Source of the DNA: JALOOB01 sp964387985
Lineage (GTDB): Bacteria > Chloroflexota > Anaerolineae > CG2-30-64-16
DNA length: 32,600 nt
NCBI GenBank assembly: GCA_964387985.1
Contig: CAYLZG010000028.1
Coordinates: 1-32,600, forward strand
Direction: 5' to 3'
The position numbers were made by a program, and so were the translations under genes. Under the pieces are notes generated by a model, which saw nothing but the letters and a program-made list of their open reading frames with translations, did no database searches and was not told the DNA's origin. Position 1 is the stretch's first letter; each line of letters starts with the position of its first letter. This document shows positions 15,214 through 21,956 of this stretch, piece by piece.

Positions 15214-15471
15214 ATGACCCGCCTCTTCCCCGACCCTGCGCACAGCGACGTCCAGACGGACCTGTCAGGCGCGCCCCTGCGCTTCCAGTTCGAGGCCCGT
15301 TGGCTTGCCGACAGCCCGATCACCAATCGCTAGCGCGTATCAGCCAGCTGGTGGATCCAAAATGTCCAGGCCAACCGCGAGTAGTACAAAGTCGCCACCC
15401 GCAACCTCCTCTGCACCAGCTTCCGCGACCTTCCCACGCGCGCCTGGTACCTCTTCCGCATCTACGACTGA
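15214..15471 (+). pseudogene. DUF6504-like gene with two in-frame amber codons
   Basis: From ATG 15214 one frame reads through 86 codons to TGA 15469-15471 with TAG at 15331-15333 and 15382-15384. Ignoring the two TAGs, the protein has MTRLFPDPAHSDVQTDLSG, FQFEARW, RVSASWWIQN, YKVATRN and a C-terminal FRDLPTRAWYLFRIYD. That pattern (a WW pair in the middle and a terminal W-L-x-R-x-Y/W-D) is what I know from DUF6504 proteins, small proteins of unknown function. The first TAG lies where a Trp is plausible and the second next to Tyr in a YKVAT context. The simplest view is a gene killed by two point mutations. Amber read-through is possible but nothing else in the window suggests it. Confidence 0.55.
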
Positions 15472-15490
15472 CCCCCCCGCGCGACGCTTT

Positions 15491-15519
15491 TTGTTACACA
15501 TCCCGCAAGATGCTATAAT
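15491..15519 (+). promoter_or_regulatory. Strong sigma-70-type promoter for the STAND gene
   Basis: TTGTTA (15491-15496) and a perfect TATAAT (15514-15519) are separated by 17 bases. Transcription would start near 15526. This decides the start of the downstream gene: the long frame opens at 15305, upstream of the promoter and within the pseudogene, but the ATG at 15569 follows the promoter and has GGAG about ten bases before it. Confidence 0.7.
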
Positions 15520-15568
15520 CGTCCACAATACCCGCGTCTATACGTCATTTCCCCCGGAGACCGTTCGC

Positions 15569-18500
15569 ATGCCCGAACCCATATCGGACGCGACCAACGA
15601 AGCCCCAGTTACCATACCGGTGACATCAGGGCCGCTCGCACTCGTGAAGGCGCTGTTGGATTGCCCAAGCATCGCGAACCGCGCGACGCGGGATGCCGTC
15701 ATCGGACTACTTCCTGACGCGATCAAGCACACTACTACGCGCAACGACGCTGCGCAGACAGACGTGATGAATTTGGTCAGCACAGCTCTGAGTTACGAGC
15801 ATGGGCTGACACAAGTGATCCAGGCGGTGCGACAGTTCGAGGGGGACTCGCTGCCGATCCGCGAGGTCGAAGGCCTTCTGGCAAGGCTCCCCGCGGACTT
15901 CGCAGCAAGGCCCGACTGCCCATATCCCGGCATGATGCCCTTCGCTGAGGAGGACAGCCGCCTCTTCTTCGGCCGCGAACGCGAGACGCAGGAGCTGGTC
16001 GAAAAGCTGCGCCTGCACCCCTTCCTAACCGTGATCGGTCCGTCCGGCAGCGGCAAGTCCTCGCTGGTCTTCGCCGGCCTCGTGCCCGCACTGCGCCGGA
16101 GCGGCCTCTTTGGACGGGGAAGCTGGTTGATCATCAGCCTGCGTCCCGGCGAGGCACCGCTCGCCGGCCTAGCATCCGCCTTGCAGGGCGACCCGGCCGC
16201 CGCGCAGCAGACCATCTCGACGTTGCTTGCTACGCAGCCCGACGCCCGGCGCGTCCTGCTGGTTGTGGACCAGTTCGAGGAGCTGTTCACCCTCGCGCAC
16301 AAGGACGCTGACGCCTTCCAGCGGGCGCTGCTGGGCCTGTCGCGCACGCCTGCATGCTACGTGGTCCTCACCGTCCGAGCCGACTTCTACCCCAGCCTGA
16401 TGACAAGTGGGCTGTGGTCGGAGATCCAGGCGCACCGCTTCGAGGTGCTGCCGCTCAAGGAGGACAGCCTGCGCGAGGCCATTCTGCGGCCGGCCGAGGA
16501 CGTAGGCGTTATGGTCGAACCGGCTCTCATCGAACGGCTGGTGGCAGATGCCGCCGGAGAGCCGGGGATCCTGCCGCTCGTGCAGGAGACGCTTGTCCTT
16601 CTGTGGGAGCGGCTGGAACGCCGTCTGCTGTCGCTGACAGCCTACGAAGCCTTGGTGCTGCCGCCCAGCCCCTATGACCCGCCCGGCGCGCGCCCACGCA
16701 TCGGCTTGCAGGTGGCCCTAGTGCGCCGCGCCGACGCCGCGCTGGCCGCGCTCACACCCGAGGAGCAGGCGATCGCGCGGCGCATCTTCCTGCGCCTCGT
16801 CCAGTTCGGCCAGGGTCGCCCCGACACGCGCCGCCAGCAGACGGCGCGTGATCTGTGGGCGGCAGGTGATGACGCTGGCGTGTTCAATGCCACGCTTGGC
16901 CACCTGGTCCGCCGCCGACTCCTGACCGCGAGCGGCGAGGAACAGAGCGAGGAGCGGAAGATCGATATCGCCCACGAGGCGCTGAGTCGCAGCTGGCCAG
17001 CACTGCGAAGCTGGTTGGCCGAGCGGCAAGCGGCAGAGGAGACCCGTCGGAAACTGGAGACCCAAGCAATGGAGTGGGACCGTTTGGGGCGAAGGAATGA
17101 CGGACTCTTGGACACAGCCGAGTTGGCGGAGGGCGAACGTTGGTTGAGAAGTGCGTACGCAACAGAGCTAGGCTTCAATGAATCACTGCCCGCATTTCTG
17201 GTTGAGAGCCGGGCAGCTCAACGACGGGAAACGCGCAACCGGAGCATCGCGGTGGCGGCGTTTGCTCTGCTCGTTGTGGCGATTCTGGCCGCGGTCGCGC
17301 TCGGCCAGTCCAGGTTGGCGACACAAGCACAAGTCTTTGGCGTCGAGCAGGAGAGGCTGGCCAGTGCCAGAGCCACCAGCATGGCCGAGGCTCAGTCAGC
17401 ACAGGCGACCGCCGTGGCCGAGAGTCTTCGTGCTGAGACCGAGCGCGCACAGGCCGAAGCGCAAGCACGCATCGCTACGGCCCGCCAACTCGCCGCACAA
17501 GCCCAATCCGCTCTCGTCCAGTACCCACAGCGCAGTCTTCTGCTGTCGGTCGAAGCGCTGACAGTCACGCTAGGGGCAGATGAGCCGCGTGTCGCGGTGG
17601 CTGAGGATATCCTAAGGCAAGCCCTGGGTAGCATAGGCGGACTTCCCTTCCGTGGCCACGAAGGTGCTATCTCTTCCCTGGCCCTCAGTCCTGACGGCCG
17701 CTGGCTAGTCACAGGCGGTGATGATAGGACGGCTCGTCTATGGAACCTCAACGCTCCAGACCCCACGGCCAGCCCGATCGTCCTCCGGGGCCACGGTAGT
17801 AAGATTGACCACGTGACTATTAGTCCGGATGGCCACTGGCTGGTCACGAGCAGTTACGACGAAACAACGCGTTTATGGAACCTCACCGCTTCGAACCCCT
17901 CGGCCAACGCCGTCGTTCTGCGGAGGCACGAGGGCGAGGTGCATCCCCTCGCTATGAGTCTGGACAGCCGTTGGCTGGTGACGGGCACCCCTGATAACAC
18001 CGCTCAAGTGTGGGATCTCAATACCCGGGACCCCGCGGCGAACCCCGTCGTCTTGCGAGGGCATGCGGGTTATATCGAGGATGCTGCTATAAGCCCTGAC
18101 AGCCACTGGCTGATCACCGGCAGCCGTGACGGTACCGCCCGGCGATGGGATCTTAGCGCGAAGGATCCGTCGGCCAATTCTGTGGTCATGGGGGAGTATG
18201 GGTATTATTTTCACACCCTTGCTATCAGTCCAAACGGTCACTGGTTAGCTATTGGTGCCGGTGACAAGACGACTCGCCTATGGGACCTCATCGCTCAGAA
18301 TCCCGCAGCCACTCCCATCGTCCTAGAGCATGAAGGCCGTATCTACGACTTGGCATTCAGTCCAGACAGCCGTTGGTTGGTCACAGGCAGTGAGGATAAA
18401 ACGACCCACTTGTGGGACCTTAACGCTCAGGATCCCGCAGCAAGTCCCACCGTGCTCCGGGGACACGAAGGCTCCGTCGATATGGTCGCTATCAGCCCAG

Positions 18501-20023
18501 ACGGACGCGTACTAGTCACAGTCAGCGGAGACGGCACTGCCCGCCTCTGGTCACTTTCAGCCCCGAACCCCGCGGCCTACTCCTTGACCCTGGGCGGATA
18601 TGAAGATGGTCTTGACCACGTCGCCTTCAGCCCGGACGGTCGCTGGTTGGTAACCAGCAAGTTCGACAAGCTGGGTCTGTACGATCTGAGCGCGGAGGAT
18701 CCTGCAGCCAGCCTCATCCTCGTCCGGGGGCACGAAGGTCTGATCTACGATCTGGCCATCAGCGGGGATGGCCACTGGCTGGCCACTAGCAGTAGCGATG
18801 ATACCGCCCGTTTGTGGGATCTCAGCGCCCAGAGTCTGATAGCAAGTCCCATCGTCCTCCCTCGGCATGAAGGTCCCATCTATGACCTTTGCATCAGTCC
18901 AGACGGCCACTGGCTGGTCTCGAGCAGTTGGGGTACTGCTGCCCATCTATGGAATCTGAGGGACGGGAACGTAGCATCCAGCCAAACCTTCCTGTTCCAC
19001 GAAGGTCCGGTCGACGCACTCACCGTTAGCCCGGACGGCCACTGGCTCGCTACCGCCAGCAGCAATGACGGTACCGCCCGCCTCTGGGACCTCGACGCCA
19101 AGGACCCCGCAGCCAGCCCTGTCGTGCTCGAACTCGACCGGCCTCCCGCCGCCATCTCCGCTCTCGCCATCACCCCAAACAACCACTGGCTGGTCATGAG
19201 CAGTTATACGAATGTCTACCTGCTGCATCTCTTGGAACGAGAGGCGAAACGAAGTCCCATCGTGATGAGCCATGACGGGCAGATCTGTGCGCTAGCCGTC
19301 AGCGCGGACGGCCGTTGGCTCGTCGCAGGCGATACCAACAGCAACGTGTACCTGTCGAACCTCAGCGTTGAGAATCCCGCGACTAGCACTGTCGTCCTCC
19401 GAGATTATCGAGATTCAACCTGTGCTGTCGCGATCAGCCCTGACGGTCGCTGGCTAGCCACTGGCATGAGTGGTGGGGCCGCCCGCTTATGGGACCTAGG
19501 TGCTCATGATCTCCGCGCCAACCCTATCGTGCTGCAGGGACACAAGGGATTCATCAGCAGCCTCGCCTTTAGCCCAGACAGTCACTGGCTTATCGCGGGC
19601 ATTACCGACAAGACAGCCCGCCTTTGGGACCTGAGTACGCGGAATTCGATCGCCAGTTCCGCTGTCCTCCAGGGGCACGAAGGTAATATCGCTGCCATCG
19701 CCGTCAGCCTGGACGGCCACTGGTTAGTCACTGGCAGCCTTGACAATACTGCCCGTATATGGGATATCGGCGCCAACAAACCGAAGACCGATTCCGTCGT
19801 CCTGCGAGGGCATGGGGAACACATTACCAACGTTGCCATCAGCGCAGATGGCCAATGGCTGGTTACGGGCAGCGCTGATCGCACTTTACGTCTCTGGGAC
19901 TTGAGGCTGGATCGGCTTATACAAGCAGCCTGCCGAACAGCCGGGCGCAACCTTACTCGAGAGGAATGGCAGCAATTCCTCGGTGAGGTGCCGTATCATA
20001 AGACGTGTCCGCAGTTTCCATAG
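15569..20023 (+). CDS. STAND NTPase with N-terminal EAD-like domain, membrane segment and 17 WD40 repeats (1484 aa)
   Basis: A giant signal-transduction ATPase of the nSTAND1 type. Residues ~20-106 (ALVKALLDCPSIANRATR ... FEGDSLPIREVEGLLARL) resemble effector-associated domains that recruit a partner carrying the same domain. The NTPase follows: FFGRERE (133-139), Walker A GPSGSGKSS (157-165), Walker B LLVVDQFEELF (230-240), then a winged-helix-like part. A hydrophobic helix at ~558-581 and an Ala/Gln/Glu-rich coiled coil (~582-650) lead to 17 WD40 repeats (about 695-1448). Each is ~44 residues with GHEG..., SPDGRWLVTGS and ARLWDL, and they should form two propellers or more. It ends CRTAGRNLTREEWQQFLG, a tail common after such propellers. 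The WD40 part is the likely sensor, oligomerisation of the NTPase the switch. No effector gene with a matching EAD is seen in the window. A role in phage defence or regulated cell death is inference from architecture and from the neighbouring defence genes. Confidence 0.88.
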   Translation: MPEPISDATNEAPVTIPVTSGPLALVKALLDCPSIANRATRDAVIGLLPDAIKHTTTRNDAAQTDVMNLVSTALSYEHGLTQVIQAVRQFEGDSLPIREVEGLLARLPADFAARPDCPYPGMMPFAEEDSRLFFGRERETQELVEKLRLHPFLTVIGPSGSGKSSLVFAGLVPALRRSGLFGRGSWLIISLRPGEAPLAGLASALQGDPAAAQQTISTLLATQPDARRVLLVVDQFEELFTLAHKDADAFQRALLGLSRTPACYVVLTVRADFYPSLMTSGLWSEIQAHRFEVLPLKEDSLREAILRPAEDVGVMVEPALIERLVADAAGEPGILPLVQETLVLLWERLERRLLSLTAYEALVLPPSPYDPPGARPRIGLQVALVRRADAALAALTPEEQAIARRIFLRLVQFGQGRPDTRRQQTARDLWAAGDDAGVFNATLGHLVRRRLLTASGEEQSEERKIDIAHEALSRSWPALRSWLAERQAAEETRRKLETQAMEWDRLGRRNDGLLDTAELAEGERWLRSAYATELGFNESLPAFLVESRAAQRRETRNRSIAVAAFALLVVAILAAVALGQSRLATQAQVFGVEQERLASARATSMAEAQSAQATAVAESLRAETERAQAEAQARIATARQLAAQAQSALVQYPQRSLLLSVEALTVTLGADEPRVAVAEDILRQALGSIGGLPFRGHEGAISSLALSPDGRWLVTGGDDRTARLWNLNAPDPTASPIVLRGHGSKIDHVTISPDGHWLVTSSYDETTRLWNLTASNPSANAVVLRRHEGEVHPLAMSLDSRWLVTGTPDNTAQVWDLNTRDPAANPVVLRGHAGYIEDAAISPDSHWLITGSRDGTARRWDLSAKDPSANSVVMGEYGYYFHTLAISPNGHWLAIGAGDKTTRLWDLIAQNPAATPIVLEHEGRIYDLAFSPDSRWLVTGSEDKTTHLWDLNAQDPAASPTVLRGHEGSVDMVAISPDGRVLVTVSGDGTARLWSLSAPNPAAYSLTLGGYEDGLDHVAFSPDGRWLVTSKFDKLGLYDLSAEDPAASLILVRGHEGLIYDLAISGDGHWLATSSSDDTARLWDLSAQSLIASPIVLPRHEGPIYDLCISPDGHWLVSSSWGTAAHLWNLRDGNVASSQTFLFHEGPVDALTVSPDGHWLATASSNDGTARLWDLDAKDPAASPVVLELDRPPAAISALAITPNNHWLVMSSYTNVYLLHLLEREAKRSPIVMSHDGQICALAVSADGRWLVAGDTNSNVYLSNLSVENPATSTVVLRDYRDSTCAVAISPDGRWLATGMSGGAARLWDLGAHDLRANPIVLQGHKGFISSLAFSPDSHWLIAGITDKTARLWDLSTRNSIASSAVLQGHEGNIAAIAVSLDGHWLVTGSLDNTARIWDIGANKPKTDSVVLRGHGEHITNVAISADGQWLVTGSADRTLRLWDLRLDRLIQAACRTAGRNLTREEWQQFLGEVPYHKTCPQFP

Positions 20024-20351
20024 ACTGAGGGCCGAATGACAGGCATTGGTGTGTCCCCTCTGTCGTCGCCGGGATTGTTGCCGACCAAACTCTGTGTTGC
20101 GCGAGGCAGCCTTGGCTGCAGGTGATTGCCGCTGCGACGTCGATATTAGTCATTACTCCTCGTAACATGGCACCACAACAACTCCAGTAGCAGTGGGGAA
20201 CCCAGGTGCCCCGCACCCCTCCTTCTAACAGACAGATTCTACAACTGGTGTGCGTCTACCAACAACTGTACGCCAGATGTCTAACTACGTATACTGCGGA
20301 AGAGCGCCACATCCACTGAAGCTCATAACTAGCGTTTACAGCAACACTTTA
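20024..20351 (+). other. Non-coding stretch after the STAND gene
   Basis: About 330 bases downstream of the STAND stop with no gene I can support. A short GCAGCC/GGCTGC hairpin occurs near 20106-20119 without a T run, so it is a poor terminator. The MITE-like element begins at 20352, and from its right end (20485) to the hydrolase start there is only a promoter and low-complexity sequence. Confidence 0.5.
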
Positions 20352-20485
20352 GAGCCTATCCGAAATTTTCTCTGGCCGGTCTCGGCACCCGAAGGATGCA
20401 TAATCGATGCACAATCGAGCCAGGAGCACGATGTGCTGTGGCTTTGCCACAGCCGAGACCGGCCCCGACGTTTACGGATAGACAC
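20352..20485. mobile_element. 134-bp MITE-like element with TTA target duplication
   Basis: The element begins GAGCCTATCCG and ends with CGGATAGACAC, an 11-bp terminal inverted repeat with nine matches. It is flanked on both sides by TTA (20349-20351 and 20486-20488). A TNA duplication and GAG/GTG-type ends are typical of one IS5-family group (ISL2), so this is plausibly a non-autonomous relative. Inside, 20374-20386 (GGCCGGTCTCGGC) pairs perfectly with 20452-20464. A smaller hairpin CTGTGGC/GCCACAG lies near 20435-20451. It carries no gene. Confidence 0.6.
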
Positions 20486-20605
20486 TTAGGCCGGCCACTT
20501 CGCCTTCCCACCTCAGGTCGCACGGACTGAACCGTGCAGGACTGTCGAGCCCCCATCTCGACCGCCCGTCTGCCAGCTAATCGGCTTCCAGCTTTGAGCT
20601 TCCAG

Positions 20606-20614
20606 TGTTACAAT
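20606..20614 (+). promoter_or_regulatory. Extended -10 promoter for the alpha/beta hydrolase
   Basis: TGTTACAAT: a TG one base before TACAAT (20609-20614, 5/6), about 31 bases before the hydrolase ATG. No convincing -35 box. It resembles the desaturase promoter box TGGTACAAT. Confidence 0.45.
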
Positions 20615-20645
20615 CCACACAATCCCCACCAACGGAGGTCTCTTC

Positions 20646-21485
20646 ATGTCACATTCCAACTGGCAGGCCGGTGATGTCGTCGCGAACGGCATCCGGCTCC
20701 ACTACACGCGCACCGGCGGCGCCAAACCGCCGCTCGTCCTCGCCCACGGCGTCACCGACAGCGGCCTGTGCTGGTCGCCCATCGCCGAGCAGCTTGCGGG
20801 CGATTACGATGTGATCATGGTCGATGCGCGCGGGCACGGGGAATCCGAGGCGCCCGAGACCGGGTACGACGCCGCGACCCAGGCCGAGGACCTCGCCGGG
20901 CTGATCGCGGGCCTCGGGCTGCACAAGCCGGCGCTGATGGGCCACTCTATGGGCGCGGTCACGGTCCTGGCGCTGGCCGGGCTGCATCCCGAAGTGCCGG
21001 CCGCGGTCGTGCTCGAGGATCCGCCGTCCTTCTGGGTGCCGCCGGCCCAGCCCGCGGCGCCAGACGAGACGCGCGCGACGGGCATGCGCACGTGGATGGA
21101 GAGCCTCCGCGGCAAAACCCGGGAGCAGCTCATCGAAGAAATCCGCGTGCAGAGCCCAACCTGGCCCGAGGCGGAGCTGGGACCGTGGGCGGATGCGAAG
21201 GTTGCGTTCGCGCGCAACCTGGTGCGCCCCTGGACGCCGGCCGCGCAGCAGCCCGACTGGCCGGCCATCATGGGCCGGATCACGTGCCCGGTGCTGGCCA
21301 TCGCGGCGGACGCGGAGAAGGGCGCGGCGCTGAGCGAGGAGGGGATTGTGTCCCTGAAGGCCTCGGTGCCGCAGGTGCAGGTGGTGCGCATGGCGGGCGC
21401 GGGGCACAACATCCGCCGCGAGCAGCCGGCCGCGTTCATGGCCGCGGTGAGCGGGTTTTTGAAGGAGGCGCTGGCGGGAGGTTGA
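20646..21485 (+). CDS. Alpha/beta-fold hydrolase (279 aa)
   Basis: A soluble serine hydrolase of the alpha/beta fold. Visible elements are the oxyanion-loop region LAHGVTDSGLCW (32-43), strand and turn VDARGHGESEAP (59-70), the nucleophile elbow GHSMG (99-103, Ser101) and the C-terminal catalytic His in GAGHN (251-255, His254). An acidic residue near 223 (AADAEKG) would complete the triad. Length is ordinary for the family. The start ATG is eight bases after GGAGG. The substrate cannot be predicted; esters, lactones or haloalkanes are all possible for such sequences. It is monocistronic with its own extended -10 promoter and marks the right edge of the island. Confidence 0.88.
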   Translation: MSHSNWQAGDVVANGIRLHYTRTGGAKPPLVLAHGVTDSGLCWSPIAEQLAGDYDVIMVDARGHGESEAPETGYDAATQAEDLAGLIAGLGLHKPALMGHSMGAVTVLALAGLHPEVPAAVVLEDPPSFWVPPAQPAAPDETRATGMRTWMESLRGKTREQLIEEIRVQSPTWPEAELGPWADAKVAFARNLVRPWTPAAQQPDWPAIMGRITCPVLAIAADAEKGAALSEEGIVSLKASVPQVQVVRMAGAGHNIRREQPAAFMAAVSGFLKEALAGG

Positions 21486-21505
21486 TGTCGCGCGGCTCGA
21501 ACATC

Positions 21506-21632
21506 GGTCGGGCCGCGCGAGGTGTGGGAAGCAAGGGCGAACGAAACCCTCAACGGCATTTCGTCCATGAAGAAGTGCCGGGCTATCGGCGAGTGTGGAG
21601 ATGGAGCGGGCCGACCCGGTTTCATTCGCCCC
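21506..21632. repeat. 127-bp repeat, copy A (contains a 95-bp hairpin, 21536-21630)
   Basis: Near-identical to copy B 157 bases further right. The ends of the 95-bp core, GGCGAACGAAACC and GGTTTCATTCGCC, pair over 12 of 13 bases. Near its centre GCCG and CGGC flank a small loop. It starts 21 bases after the hydrolase stop, so it may also act as the end of that transcript. It is not coding: although a frame runs through it into uvrA, uvrA starts at 21957. Confidence 0.85.
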
Positions 21633-21662
21633 GGCCGCCAGCGCAGGCGACGCACCGCCAAT

Positions 21663-21789
21663 GGTCGGGCCGCGCGTGGGGTGGGAAGCAAGGGCGAACG
21701 AAACCCTCAAGGGCATTTCGTTGGCGAGGAAGTGCCGGGCTATCGGCGAGTGTGGAAATGGAGCGGGCCGACCCGGTTTCATTCGCCCC
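21663..21789. repeat. 127-bp repeat, copy B (95-bp hairpin, 21693-21787)
   Basis: Same length and almost the same sequence as copy A, in the same orientation, after a 30-bp spacer. The few differences lie mostly in the interior, while the paired ends are unchanged. After it comes CCTACAG, which is also close to what follows copy C. The remaining bases to the uvrA promoter are unremarkable. Confidence 0.85.
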
Positions 21790-21851
21790 TACAGTCCCAC
21801 GGGTGGTTCGGCCCCGAGAGTCCCGCTGATCCGCCGGGCATCTGCCGGGTT

Positions 21852-21880
21852 TTGCACTTTGAGGCGGCCGGTGCTATACT
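21852..21880 (+). promoter_or_regulatory. Promoter of uvrA
   Basis: TTGCAC (21852-21857) and TATACT (21875-21880, 5/6) are separated by 17 bases. Transcription would begin near 21887, about 70 bases before the ATG at 21957. No LexA-like operator of a form I recognise is seen next to it. Confidence 0.5.
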
Positions 21881-21956
21881 CCCAACCGAACATCCGTGCG
21901 TAAGTTTGCCTTCGCCAGCGCTCGTCCCACGCGCCGGATGCTCAGGAGTGGCTGCT

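Noticed and set aside
15305..15568. Longer start for the STAND protein at 15305
   Set aside because: This part overlaps the DUF6504-like pseudogene in another frame and precedes the strong promoter at 15491-15519.
17650..19911. Regularly repeated DNA that might be taken for a CRISPR-like array
   Set aside because: The ~130-base period is coding and corresponds to WD40 repeats with no constant short repeat and no spacers.
21522..21956. Open frame extending uvrA upstream through the two 127-bp repeats
   Set aside because: It runs through non-coding repeats and the promoter at 21852-21880; the ATG at 21957 has a ribosome site.
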